Assembly (NCBI RefSeq): GCF_009389715.1
Contig: NC_052399.1
Location: forward strand, 15,813,646-15,877,645
Length of the DNA: 64,000 nucleotides
Direction of reading: 5' to 3'
From: Phoenix dactylifera
Taxonomy: Eukaryota; Streptophyta; Magnoliopsida; Arecales; Arecaceae
Shown here: in pieces, positions 12,456 through 25,400 of the stretch
Layout: each line of letters starts with the position of its first letter
Numbering within the stretch: position 1 is the stretch's first letter
Notes under the pieces: generated by a model
Told to the model about the DNA's origin: nothing
The model's input: the letters and a program-made list of their open reading frames with translations, nothing else
The model's database searches: none
Translations under genes and position numbers: made by a program

Positions 12456-13922
12456 TTAACGGGCCATACTACGGAGCCCAACTAGGACTCCTAACCTTCC
12501 TTACGTGGCACATGGAAATTGGCAAATCTGACGATGTCAAACGGATAACTTGAGTCCCTTTCGATATTTGGTGCAAATATCCATTCAGCTCGTGCCACGT
12601 AGTTGTAGATAGCATGGGCGATGGTTTCTCATCCGGTACGTTTACGAGAGCGCTCTTGGCTTGGGTCTGGTGGGTGCGGTGCATCAATTAGAGCAATCCA
12701 GTAAATTTCGTGGTCATTGACCAGCCATTGACGACTTTTCGTGTCGGATTCCTAGTGGTGGGTCCACGTTTATAAAGTAATACTTGAGGGTTAGTAAGTC
12801 AATCTGGTCCATTAATTTATCATATCAGAGGGGGTGAGTGAATATCGAAAGATATATCAGAATGGATTTCTTTTTCCCGGTACAAGATTACAAGGGTCTT
12901 TATCAAAAGTTTTGAGAGCTTTTGTTGACCGTTGTCTAACCTTCATCATGTTTCAGCGATGGTAGTGTAATGAAAATAACAGTTAATATTTGATTTTTTA
13001 AATAAAAGATTTGCAAACTTAGTTGTAGCTTAGTGGCAGCCACAGTCTTGCTCATATGCAAAAGGTCTTTGAAAATGCCTGGCCTTCCCATGCCTTTGAA
13101 AAAAAATATTTGACACCTTCACTGTCAATCTGATTCAACAAGCATGTGAACATTGGCCCTGATATTTGGAGGGGGGAAGGTTCATTTCTTTTAATTTCTT
13201 ATCTAAGGAGAAGGAAGAGGGATACTCCATTGCATCATTATGTTGCAAGTCCAGACTCCCAGAAAAACACCATCTAATTGAATTTTAAAATATTTTTTTT
13301 GGGTAAAAACGGTTACTCATCTCATATAGATCGAACATGAGTACAACTATTTAGATCACAGAAAAATAAAAAGTACAAAGGTAGAGGAATGTCTGATACG
13401 GACGTCATGGGATTTATTGCTAGTATGTTTGCAGCTATGCATTTGATTCCTCCTTAATTTTGATGAAGAATATTCACAATGTAAATAGTAGATTGCCTAC
13501 ATGTCTCAATATCGCTAAAAAAGGTTTTTAACTAGTAGTTGACAAGATCATGACCATTCATCAAATACTTCTCTCACTTGAATCATAAATATGTATTGTA
13601 GGCCTATTACAATCATTAAATGCAGCAGCTTGTGAATGAATTTTATCATCGAGCAACCTCTTGATGCCATTTATGAAATTCTTACATGGTATACTTAATT
13701 GCTATCACAATAGAGATGATGGTCCTCGTTTCTTCCTTCTAATTGCTATGCAAGAAAATCACAGATATTAATATTTGCGAGTTAGTAATGTTTTTTTTTG
13801 GAAAACTAGGACTAGACAAAATTGATTTGAAAAATGAATGAGGGCAGGAATCGAATCCAATTCATTGACTACTAACCCTAATAATTTTAGGTTTTTTCGC
13901 ATTAATATCTTCCTAAATATCG

Positions 13923-14305
13923 AATTTTGCATGAACATTCTTTCAAAATTAATATTTATATGTATACCCTTGTAAAATACTTGCTTTGCTATTCTACACT
14001 TTTTTATCATTATTTTTGCATATGTATGTACCCATAATGCCGTTTAAAAATTAATGGTTTTAAATTAAAATGACTAAAATATTCTTAATGGGTAGATGTG
14101 TAAAAAGAAACATTTATAAGCCAATCGCGATGGAGGACAAAAAAATAATTTCAAAATTCTATTCTATTTTTAGTTAAAATAAATATGATTTTTATTAACG
14201 GTGTTAGAAGAATCGTTATATTAGGGCTTTTGTGCAAAAACAATGTTTTATAAGGGTACAGAAATAAATATAAACTTTAAGAGAGTATTCATGCAAAAAA
14301 AACTC
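13923..14305. repeat. Imperfect inverted repeat, possible MITE-like foldback
   Basis: The minus strand over about 13923-13990 and the plus strand over about 14240-14305 are similar: translated, both give FYKG-x-x-ININF-x-R-x-FMQ. The arms are roughly 70 bases, separated by about 250 AT-rich bases. This is the architecture of an old foldback or MITE DNA transposon. Ends and target duplication are not resolved. Confidence 0.4.
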
Positions 14306-15312
14306 ATAATTTTATATAGTATCCTAATCTGCAATCTCTTATTAGTAGTAATTTTTCAAATTATTTTAAAACAAACAAAATGCTTTATCATCCAATTGAG
14401 CAACGAATACACCAAGCAACCTTGCATTACATTTCCAATAGAAAATAACCATCGTCTTAAGTAGCCATTGTTATAGCATGGTGTTATAGGGCGCATTTTT
14501 CCTGGCTTATTAGGCTTTGGAATCCACGACCTATGCATCTTCGAGAACTGAAAGCGACATTCCAACATTCGGGTCTTCAAATCTTCGACTAGTAAAACAA
14601 TGATCACTTATAGACAATCCCTTCTGTAGAGGATCAAGATGAGCTCCACGGTACCAAATTGACTGAAAGGGACAAATGACCCTTAAATTATACTAGTCAG
14701 CAAAGGCGGACCAGTTCTTGACTCTTCTTCGCACGAACGGCTCAAGTCTTCCGGCGGGTAGGAGGTTCTCGCACCGAAAGGCACGTGCCTCACAAACGGA
14801 CAGAGTTGCACAGCCTGGCGTGCAATTGCAGGCGCACCCTTATCTCGAATATTATATCATAAAAAAGTCATTTTATATCCTTTAAAATATTATTTCTTTA
14901 GTTATTCAGAAGTTTCCCGGAGTTGCACCCACCAGTGGGCTCCACGTCTTTGTTATTCTGGTCTCACTTTGGGTCCGACAGGAATGTTGCCTTTTCCGTT
15001 ACAGAGTATGTTTTTTACAGCAAAACCTTGTCTTATTTCTACCGTCGATGCCACGTCAGCTTGCGGACACGATAAGCGGAAAACCAATGGAAACCCTATT
15101 GTTTTGCCCTCGACATCTTCAACGCTGGATTGGAAGAAAAAATCCAGAAAAAAGGTTGAAGAACTACCAGAAAAAAAAGAAAACAAAATTGGAGGAGGGG
15201 GAGGCGAGAAGAAGGAGAAACGGGGAAGGATCCCTTCTTTGGGTGAGGATTTGAGGAATCGAAATCTCTGCAATCCGATCCTTCTCCGCCTTTGTGCTTT
15301 GATATTCGGTCA

Positions 15313-18300
15313 ATGGATTCGGATCTCTGGATTTCTCGCCTCGCCGCCGCCAAGAGGCACTACTCGCGCCAGCACCACCAGAACTCCCAATCAGGTCTCC
15401 AATTTTGCTCCCTTTCCTTCGATTTTACCTTTTGGTTTGGGAGTTCTCGTAAAAATCGCTCCTTTGGTACGGTTTCTTGTTCATGTTTCGAAAAAATCTC
15501 TTTTCTATGAGTGCTTTTGTTTTAAATAATGTAGATCGTTTCTTGCTCGATGATTTTGAGATGGAAGAGGAGGTCCGGCCGGATTTCCCGTGCCCGTACT
15601 GCTACGAGGATCACGACATCACGTCTCTGTGTGCCCATTTGGAAGACGAGCATCTTTTTGAGTCCAAAATCGCCGTGAGCATCCAATTCCTGTTCTTGTG
15701 TCATCAGATTTCCATGTTGTTCCATACTTTTTAGCTGAAAGATGCCCAAATTTGGATTGATTTGATATTAATTGTAAAAATGCAATCTTTTGGCAGGCTT
15801 ATAATTAACATTTACAGGTTTTAAAATGGATGAAGGAATTCATGCTACAGCAATAACTCTTATAGTGGTTAAAAAGAACTATATAAATAAGGTGACAGAA
15901 AGGTCTAATTATGATAAAATGATAAGCGTCACAGTGCTGAAATCATGCTATTGAATGATGTGTATGTTGCGCACCTTCATGCCTTATTTTCCTTTTGTTC
16001 TCTTTATATTTTCTGTGCTGTGTGGGAGTCTAAGGTTTTGATGGTTTCGTTTCATCAAAAAGGTAGGGATAGTTAATGAGTAAAGTTGATGGTATTCTAG
16101 TTCAACTACTTCTTCCTTAATTTTTCCTATCATATCTTTGTATTTGCTTCATCGATTTGTTGGAATGGTGATTCAGTCAATGCTCCATGAATGCAGATAC
16201 AAGAGTTGCGAAAATTCTATTAAAATGTTCCATTAAAGTTAGTGCTGAACTCCACTAGCCTTAGACAACCTAGATTTCATTTGTATTAAAAATTTTGCAG
16301 AAAGGTTAGGTTTAGATATTCGATCAATTTTTGTCATAAACAAAGTAAAACTTATGATTGAGCATCACTTCTTCTTAGTTGTTACGCTATACAAGAATGG
16401 ACAGGATCATCTCACATGAGCAATGCATACGCCAAGTTAGGTGCATGTTAAAGATTTCACATAGGTTTTGGAGAGAGTCAAGATATCCTCGACTTCCGAA
16501 GGTCTTTGAACTTTCCAAATTATTAGCAAAGGTTTGCATCAAGTTCGCAGCATCACAGCACTCTACCAATTGGGTTTTCTGGAAGAATGGAATATCTTTC
16601 ATTAGATCTTGAATGATATGTCACCATTTCCAGTTTTATACGTGATCCTTCATTCAGTTAACACCCTGACTTCTTTATCATGCTTGATTCTCACTGTATC
16701 GCCGTTGGCCTGTACGAAGGACTGCTATTTTACACTTTCTCTAATTTACTTCTTCTCTGCTATTTTTCTGCTCTGCCGACTGAACTGGTTCTCTGCAAAT
16801 GTTCAAAGGTCTCAACATAATATATGATGATGGTTTAGGACCATGTCTGTATTTATCTGATACCACGGCAGCATTACTTACTGAAGGAGTGTCCTGCATC
16901 TAGAAACATTATTTTGCAGCCTGTGTGTTCACTCTTGTTCGTATGTATCACATCCATAAAGAATATAAGCAAAGAAGAAACCAAAAGAGAATAAAGACAA
17001 TACTCAATGTCTTGTTAAAATCATTATAGTGGCACAATATAGTAATTAACGAGAAGTAAACTAAATGGACAGTGCTTTTGTAGAAGTATTAATGAACTGA
17101 ATGTTTTTGAACTGTTTCTGGCAAAATTACTAGTGATGCTAATGCCTTGTGAGTATTACCTACTCTACCTGGTGAATGTATGAACTTGAAAACAGGATAA
17201 TAGGGCAGACAGGATGGTTTCTGATTGTGCCATATATAGTCCACCAACTGTTTCACTCCAATAAAGCATAATATCGAACTATATGGATTAACATAAGCTA
17301 GTACTTCATCAAGAACTTTCAATGATCTCTCGGAGTTTTGCCATGCTATCCTTGTACTTTTGTCTGCCAGGTTTTGCTTATTCCAGTCACTTTGTATATG
17401 AGGATCCAACTAAACTGTAACCAAATCAGTTGGGCAACCTGATAGAGGAATTTGCAAATCATTATTTTTAGTTAATCTTTGTACCTTTTTATACATGGTC
17501 AATGAGACTGATTGTTTAGGTAGCCCTGTAATGCCAAACAGCAATATTAATCAGAACTTTTATTTTTTCAGCCCTGCCCCATTTGCTCTGCTAAGGTTTC
17601 AAGGGACATGCTGAATCATATCACCCTGCAACATGGTCATCTGTTCAAGATATCCTTTTCCATTCACAAATTCTACTATCAATTGTCATGATCCTCCAAT
17701 GCGCATATAGTGTTTTGTTAAACAGTAAGTCCAATAAACATTTTCTTTAATGAAGAATTACTTGCAGAGACGTCGAAGATTACGTAGAGTTGCTATTCCT
17801 AACAGCCAGGCACTTTCTTTGCTGGGGAGAGATCTACGAGAGGCTCACTTACAGGTGCTTTTTGGAACTGGGGGCCACTGTTCTGGCAGCACGAATGCAT
17901 CGACCGCAGTTACTGATTCACTTATTTCTTCGCTTGTTTTGAATTTCCCTACTACTGAAGTAGAGGAAGCTGTAAAATCTTCTGTTCCCACTGCAGAGGA
18001 TACTTATATCAAAAAAGTTACACCTTCACAAACATGGAAATCAAGGTAAAATGAGAAGTTTTTTTTTTTCTCTTACAAATGGAAGTGCTGCTCACAAAAC
18101 TTCCTGATATGTCCATTTCAAAGCTTTTAACATTCTGCAGCTTGATATGTTGCCTACTTGTTAAGGACATGAGCTTTTCGAAGGAGGTGTGTCTTTTATC
18201 GATCTGTGTGTGAAAGGGGAAAATTCTTCTGCAATCTTTTTTACATAGGATTTGGTAGACAGAAAAATAAGTGTTGCTTACACTCTATTTTTGTGCCTAT

Positions 18301-19939
18301 CAGCACTGTGAGAGTGCTTATAGCCATACAGTAGCTGTTTGATAGTCTTGACCTGAATCCTTTGTATAAGTACTTTTTCTTGCACGCTCTTTGGGAATTT
18401 CTTGCTTTCTGGTGATCAACAAAATTTACTCCAGCAAGTACTCTTATCTTGAAGAATGTGTTTTTATTTTGTTCTTTTGCATATACTGAACCACTCCTTT
18501 GTTACCTATTTGTCTAGCTAGAATTTTTCCAAGTTAGAGGTACTTGGGGAGTTGCTTCTCAGTTGAATGAGCTCCAATTGTTTGACTAGTAAGGATGGCC
18601 CCCCTAGTCCGCAATTGGTCTTTTTGGTACCGTGGCAAGATCCTCTCTTGCCAAAGTTGCTTTTACCCTAGAATTCTTATACCAATTCATATAGGGTTAA
18701 CGCGAGACTGAAAGCAGACCTAGCATGTTCTTAAACTTAAGTGGAGCATACCTTGACTGATGCAGCCAGCCCAATATAGATGAGATAGGGCTTCTTAGCT
18801 AATACCAAGATTATTATGAATCTTTCTGGTTGAAAAGGATAGATGCTCTGATTACTTGGTTTTCTTAGGATAATATTCATATTGTCTGTTCAAGTACTAG
18901 ATCAGCGAATCACTCTTTTACATTGAAATTTTGAATGTTGATATCTATTCAGTAATCAGCATGTCTTTTTGATGTAAAGAATAAGTAACATTGCTTCATA
19001 TGCTTTTTCCTTTTTCTTTTTTCTTTTTTTTGAGTTATGCTGGTGACAGGAGTCAAACATGCGTATCAAAGTTGATGTTCCATTTTACATGTAGATTCCA
19101 TTATTTTGGTATAGGCTTTTGAGCTTTAGTTAAAGGGTTTTATTACTAATGGTGAGCTAAAATAGCATCTTCAAACCAATGTATTAAAAAAACTTGGGAC
19201 CTGTATGGTTAGCTTTTTCTCTCATCATAATATCAAAAATAAATTGATTTATCATGCTATAAACCAGCCAAACACATTAAAAGGTACAATCACTGATGTG
19301 AACAGGCTACAATTATTCTTTTTTAGACTGTGTTGTGTCCTGATATACATGTGATGCTATTAAAGATATAGCATATTCAGTAATTTGGATCTAGAGAAAT
19401 GCTGCCTAGGGTGACAATAATTTTTACAATTTATATCATTTGCTTGCAAGTGTATCCTGTGCATGTCATGCAAATGCTAATTGTATTGAACTCTTAATCA
19501 TCTTTCTGATGTTACAAGATGTAGAAAGCAGAATACTCAGGGAAATAATTATCAAATGGTGCAGTTATAACCTGTTCTGCTTATTATTTGTTCTGGTGCA
19601 TAATTCTTCCTTTAGTTGGAAAAGCAATTCATTCCTCAAATCACTCAATAAAAAAATCTTTCTTTTTTTTGTCATGCATGTGTTGAACATGGAAATAAGA
19701 TTTATTTTATACATAAATACACTTGGTCTGGACTTTGACCATGTCCCTTAAACCTCCTCACAGCTCATGTTTTTGTCATAATATTAATCTTAAACCCTAG
19801 TTCTCTAATCCACGATTTTTCTTTTGGCAGTTTCGATTCTTCTCTGAGTTATGAGGAGAGGGAAAGAAGGCGGAAACAGGCAAATGCTAGGGCATTTTTT
19901 GTGCAGGACCTGCTTCTTTCAACTCTTTTCGGTGATTAA
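15313..19939 (+). CDS. DI19: Di19 (dehydration-induced 19) family zinc-finger protein
   Basis: Five exons: 15313-15394, 15535-15674, 17572-17649, 17762-18045 and 19831-19939, giving 230 residues, the usual Di19 size. The start MDSDLWISRLAAAKRHY is the family signature. Two Cys2/His2-type zinc fingers follow: CPYC (47-50) with HLEDEH (62-67), and CPIC (76-79) with HITLQHGH (90-97). A basic stretch QRRRRLRR (102-109) is a likely nuclear-localisation signal. The C-terminal Di19 domain ends SYEERERRRKQANARAF then VQDLLLSTLFGD. Family members are nuclear, drought- and ABA-linked transcription regulators, several of which are phosphorylated by calcium-dependent kinases. Introns 1, 2 and 4 are GT-AG. 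Intron 3 begins ATATCCTTTT and joins in frame only if it ends in AC, a U12-type AT-AC intron. Intron 2 is about 1.9 kb and carries nothing recognisable. Confidence 0.95.
17650..17761 (+). other. U12-type AT-AC intron (Di19 intron 3)
   Basis: Exon 3 ends ...HGHLFK at 17649 with no GT nearby. The intron starts ATATCCTTTT, the textbook minor-spliceosome donor. Its 3' end reads ttttctttaatgaagaattac: a TTCTTTAAT branch-like motif with the candidate adenosine at 17750, about 11 bases before the terminal AC at 17760-17761. The next exon then gives LQRRRRLRR, continuous with the family's conserved sequence and in frame. Length is 112 bases. Calling an AG acceptor at 17765-17767 instead would drop two residues and leave an AT-AG pairing. 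Confidence 0.8.
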
Positions 19940-20660
19940 TTGAAGCAGGGATGGATCGACTGTTGGCAAATGGATCATCGGTGATTCCAATTGCCTTCAA
20001 ATGCATAAACTATGAACAAATGTTTCTTGGTAAATCTATTTTTATCATAGGCAGTTCTGGGGTCCCAACGGCTTAGGAGTTTCTATTGATGTTTAAGGGA
20101 CAGCCCAGTTCAGCCCTTTCCTATGTTTATCTTGAGGCAGTTCCCTTTTTTTTTTTTTTCTGAGGTTGTTATCTTAAGGCAGTGTTGGTGGAGTCTTCCA
20201 TGGATGCTGCCTCTTGAGATGTACCAAAGTGGATGCTCAGCGAGTAATCTGGCCATCATAAATATTGTTGGTTTTAACTTTCTGAGGGGAATCCCCTTTT
20301 TTTATTGTTGGTGTCCGCTTTTCTCTTCTTTTCTTTTCCTTTTTCCCCTTTATGTTGTGGTTTGGTGGGTGGTGGTTGGGGGCTGCTGTTGGGTGGTGGT
20401 GGTGGTTTCCTTTAGCATCTGTTCAAGCATTCTCTGCATTCTTCCTCATTTGGACCACAATTTGCTTATAGAAGTTAAGAAGAAACGATTGGGTGAGTCA
20501 TCAGATGAGAAAAGCTAGATAGAAATTATGTACGGAAATAGATTTCCTGTGACTCTCTCTATTTCCAAGGATTTTTGCTATAACATTCTTCTATCTTGGG
20601 TGCTCGGATTAGAGAATTTATTTTATCTTATGCTCTCCAGGATGATATACTCAAAAAATT

Positions 20661-20792
20661 TATTATTATTGTTTTTGTTATTGCTATTTTTAGTATTATT
20701 ACTATAATTAATGTTATTACTATTACTATTATTATTAGTGTTATTAGTACTATTACTTCTTGCTGCTATTATTATTATTTAAATTATTATAA
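20661..20792. repeat. Degenerate (ATT)n microsatellite
   Basis: About 130 bases made up almost wholly of ATT, GTT and ACT units, interrupted many times, which suggests an old expanded tract. Confidence 0.8.
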
Positions 20793-21011
20793 ATAAAGGG
20801 TTTTGATATTGTAACTTATCTACTCTCTTTCTACTAATGTACAAATTGGAAGAGGCTTTGAGACTGACCTCCAAAGATGAGGCTCCGGCTACTATGGATG
20901 GTGGTTTACCTAAGACATGCTCTTTATAGGCATCACAATGGAGGGGCTTTGTCTCTGCATCAAGACCCTCCCTCTATATGCATAAAATTAAAAAGAAAGA
21001 GAGAGCAAGTA

Positions 21012-21128
21012 AATGATAGGTTAGCTGGTCAGTTATCTCGAGTTCTCCAAATGAAAAAGGAGAGAGATTAAGAAAGCAATTAAATGATAGGTTAGCTGGT
21101 CGGTTATCTCATGTTCTCCAAATGAAAA
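21012..21128. repeat. Short direct repeat, two copies
   Basis: A segment of about 46 bases starting aatgataggttagctggtc appears at 21012 and again at 21083 with only a few differences, in the same orientation, about 71 bases apart. Confidence 0.8.
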
Positions 21129-21815
21129 CTTTACAAACGACGAATGCTAGTCACTGACAACGCGCTTAAGTAGCTATTGCGCACTTTTTACGCATGCACG
21201 TCTCTAGTTTCAAAGAGAAAGATAATCTCCTTTCCTTAATTATCCACTTCAAAGGAAGGCTAATGTTGCCAAAACCCATATCCAAGTATAAGGTTTATCT
21301 TGTAACAAGAAACTATTTAAATTCTCAAAATCCAAACATTTTTAGCTTTTTGAAAACCTAAGCAACTCATAGACAACATGGAGTGCTAGGATGCACTCTT
21401 TAACTGCTGCAACATGGCACCACACCCTCTTCAAAATTTAGCTTCTGCCAAGTCTCAAAGCTTCCAATTATGGCCAAACTTAACGTCCACCACAATTTTT
21501 TTTTCCCCTGGAGGCTGGAAACGTGCATAAGATCACTAACATTTCTCTGATCTCTGAAAAACTGAAATGATGCAAGGGAGGGAAAAAAGACTGCTGTGAG
21601 TTGAAATCTGGGTACCCTTCACAGTGTAGATCTTTTAAGTTTCGCCCTTAAAACACCTAGATGGACCAGCTTATTCGTGCAAACTAACTTTACAGCGTCC
21701 ACCTCAACAAATTACAGTTTACATTAGGAGCCTCTGTAGTTTCCAGAGGTAGATAAATGTCATTATGCCTTTAAAAATCTCTTTCCTTCTATTTTACTTC
21801 ATCCAGTATATAGGT

Positions 21816-22063
21816 TCAGAGTCCAAAACTATGAAATGAAGAGTCTTCTATGGCAGCATATTTGTCCATAACCTGGCTAAGAGAGTGGAGGAGCCCTTCC
21901 CTGCTTCCATTGTTCTCTAACATCCGAACAGAGGAGATGTGCTCTGTTTCAGAGGAAGGCCGCTGACCTGAGAATGGGATGATTCCATCCCCGTCCCATC
22001 GTTTATCCTTCATCTTCTCTTCCTTGGTTCCTTGTACATAGCTCTCTGTACTCTACTCTCTTG
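21816..22063 (-). other. Unassigned coding-like fragment or LINE-type 3' tail
   Basis: Minus strand: an open frame of about 80 codons, with a possible acceptor (gagtacag) near 22063, runs to a stop at 21816. It includes KMKDKRWDGDGIIPFSGQRP and SREGLLHSLSQVMDKYAAIE and has balanced, protein-like composition. I do not recognise it and found no upstream exon before the neighbouring gene ends at 22457. On the plus strand the same region ends in a TTAATAAA-type stretch, a GGGAGG/CCTCC hairpin and A-rich sequence (to about 22135), which resembles the 3' tail of some plant LINEs. Either reading is possible. Confidence 0.3.
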
Positions 22064-22456
22064 TCAATCTTAATAAACTTATGGGAGGAAGTGCTTTACC
22101 TCCTCTTCCACTCAAAACAAAAAAAAGAAGAAGAGAGAGTATTACGCAGATTCACTGGCCTTGAAACGTGCACTAACAGCAAAAATAAATGAAATAAAAT
22201 AGGCACATTTGGCTTCCAAGTAGATATACTTAAAAGGCTTACTGGATCAACAAATATATGAGTCACACATTAGAATCACCTCCCTCCACACTACATGAAC
22301 AAACAGAAGCATAAAGTGACCAAAAGAAATAAGAGAGACTGCTTAAGTAACCCAACTTTCAGTCATTCCAGATGCCTTGAAGCAGGAGAGCTGAGAACAA
22401 CACATGAGAGGGCACAAAGCCTTCTGAAAAAGAGCAAGACATGCTGATCAAATTCT

Positions 22457-25400
22457 TTAAGCTGCACAGACTTGCTCATATGGAACGCGGACCCTTTCTG
22501 GACCCGCGATCATATCCTCCCAAAGCAGATCAGAGAGCGCAAGCGTTAGTTCTCCAACTTGTCCTGCCAAAAACAAGGAAACATTAGATCATTGAAACAG
22601 CAAGTTAGTATATTTATTAATTTCATTATATTTTGGTGACGAGCAGTTCAATATGTCAGAATAATAGTCATTACCATCTCCAATGGGGTGATCATCCCAT
22701 TCAGTGATAGGTAATATGGGAAGCCCACTTCCCACATACATCATTTCAGCTGAATCTTTCGCTTCATTAATTGTTATTTCTCCGGTATTCACACTTTTAA
22801 GAAGTCCCTTCTCCACCAATTTGGGTGCCAGTGCTAGAAGCCTCTTGGCAGTGCACCCACTAAGGATCTTATCAAATGAGGGAAGAAGCAGCTCTTTGCA
22901 CTTGCTTATGAATGCAACATTAACATTAGGGCCCTCTGCAATATACCCTCGCTCGTCGACCCATATCGAGGCAAAGGCACCCTTGTCTTCTGCTTCCATT
23001 TTGGAGAGAACATTGGGAAGATAGTTCACATTCTTCATGGTAGCAAACAAAGGAGGTTTCATTGGTACAGTGGATGTAATAACTTTCACGCCTTCCTTGC
23101 ACTGAGAGTAGTCGTCATCGATGACTACAGCATAGAATGCAGGTCCTGGACAGCCTTCTGATGATAGCAAGAAATCTCCAGGACCTGCTGTCAACCAGTA
23201 TCTGATCGAGCCCTTTTGACACTTTGATGCTGCTGTCATTTGAATAAGTATGCTCCGCAAAGTTTCACGAGGGAAAGGAGAAGTAATCTTTGCTTCTGAT
23301 GCAGACCTCAAGAATCGGTCCAAATGGGTATCTAGTTCATATAAGTATCTGCAAAGGGTAAGCAAATTTAATATTCAGAAAGAAGAACATCTTTAAAACA
23401 TTCTTGACCATTAGAATTTGCAAAAAAGGCTTGTATATTATTTATCAATAAAAGCCATGGGTTATTTCACCTGTCCATGATATCCTGCTGCTTCTGTATC
23501 TTCTATAAATGATAAACCTAAATTGAATCCATGACGTTATTGAGCAACAACTAAATGACCTAAGGGAAGAAATCCATGAATGTGAATATTTATCTCCACC
23601 AGCTATCAAGAAAGAAAGTAGTAACATTGTTTAATCATTCACTTTATGAAAGGACCTACATTCATCATGTCCTATTTCAATACATCTCGTTGAGAAGTTA
23701 TATTGACCACTTATTTGTGATTTTTACTAATTTAATGACAGGAAGATTAAATAATAATGAGAATCTGTAGGAAAGGAGCGAGGATCCCTGGGAGCACATA
23801 TTTAGTCTTATATTGGTTGAAAACTAGATAGATTTTGGGTACTTATACAGACTGATCATAATATTTATGACTAGATTTAGACTCTTAGAACGAATAAACC
23901 GAATTATACACAAGTATAACTTTGTTATCATATTATCAAATGTTGTGCCCACCCATGCATCCATAAGCATAGTAGTATGCTGGGTAGATCTTGGGTATTG
24001 TAGAGAACCAAGAAATCCTGTTAAAATATTTGCAAAAGAAGAGAAAAACAAAAGAAAAGGAGAGATAGAAAAGTGATTTTACTTTTCTATTCTATTACAT
24101 TTGGTACATCTCAGGAGTTATATATACCTATGTACAGACTCCATATAAGAAAAATAATATAGACTGATACAGGATCACACCAATAAAAAAAAAATTCTAT
24201 GGGTGATACAGGTTGTTACGTAATCCCTAAAATCACTAGCAAGATCATGCTAACAAAGAAAAATAGTATAAGTCCATACAGGAACACACTAACAAAAAAA
24301 AAATATTATGGGCCGATACAGATTGTTACGTGATTCCGAAATTACACCAACAAATTCCAATAAGACCTTCCAGATAGCCTTTTTGTAAGATCTTCAGTTG
24401 TTATAAAAGGCATACCTAAAAGTAGTTTAATTATTGTAACTATTAGAAGTAATAAACCTGATTATACACTAGCTTAGTTATCATATTATCAAATGTTGTG
24501 CCTACCCATCCATAAGCATAGCAGTATCGAAGACTCCATGTCCTCTATGAACCATGTGATCATCAATCGGAATAACCATCGTGGCCGGATCAAGAGTAAT
24601 TCCACCAAAAATGCTAGAATACATTGCAGGGTATGGTTGCTTTTCCACAGACTTCCATTTCTCTTGCAGCTTCGCCAACACCTAGCAAACAGACAACCAA
24701 GAACAACAAAGAAACAGTAACTTCTTATGGAAGATGTGATCTGCGAAAGAACAAAGAAAATCTCTGCTGTAAATCCTGGAAAATCAAAATGCAATAAGAA
24801 AAGGTTCGCACATAAGCTAGCATGCCCTCCCATTTTATGCAACCAAAGGCCTCAAGGCCGAATTCCTTGGAAATGAACCCGAATATGGTTTGTTACCACC
24901 CTACAACTTACATCAAGAATGTAATTTTACACTCTGCGCATAACTAAAACCATGATTTTCTTTTTTCTTTTTTGATGAGGCAACTCGATCTAACCATCAA
25001 AGCCATCAAACAAAACCAGATTCTAATGTTTTTTTTTCCCCACCACAATCACTTCAAACTTGAGGAATATGGACAGAAGAAAAGTGATAGGCGACTACAC
25101 CGAAACAAGTTAAACGAAATCAACTCAATTTTCAGAAATTTGGAGATTTCGGTTTGACCCAAGGCAGCGTGGAATTATAACAGCGTAAAAAGATTCAATT
25201 AGTTGACAAGTAGTGGGATCAAGAAGCAATCAAATGACATGCCGCAACCATGAAAACCTCACACACAAACGAACCACATATATATGAAAGCTATAGAATG
25301 TAAAGGATTGTATTTTATCAACCTCGGAACCCGACGAGTAAACCGGAAGGCGGAAATCGGCCCCCCCCTCGTCTTCCACTGCTGCATGAAAAGACGCATA

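Larger units (their letters stand above)
12053..15312. other. Divergent intergenic region between the OB-fold gene and Di19
   Basis: The two genes point away from each other with about 3.3 kb between their start codons, so both promoters should lie here. It contains a (GAA)n-type microsatellite at 12409-12445 and an AT-rich region at 13.0-14.5 kb with a partial inverted repeat (listed separately). An A/G-rich stretch at 15130-15230 just before the Di19 start is probably leader. No gene recognised. Confidence 0.6.
19940..22456. other. Intergenic between convergent Di19 and transaminase copy 1
   Basis: The first few hundred bases are likely Di19 3' UTR. The stretch holds T- and G-rich simple sequence (20134-20160, 20360-20410), an impure (ATT)n region (20661-20792), a direct repeat at 21012-21128, and a coding-like minus-strand frame at 21816-22063 that I could not assign. 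No further gene is supported. Confidence 0.5.

Noticed and set aside
14969-15529. Open frame of 186 codons overlapping the Di19 start
   Set aside because: It reads through the purine-rich leader and the real first exon in another frame; the Di19 frame is certain from MDSDLWISRL.
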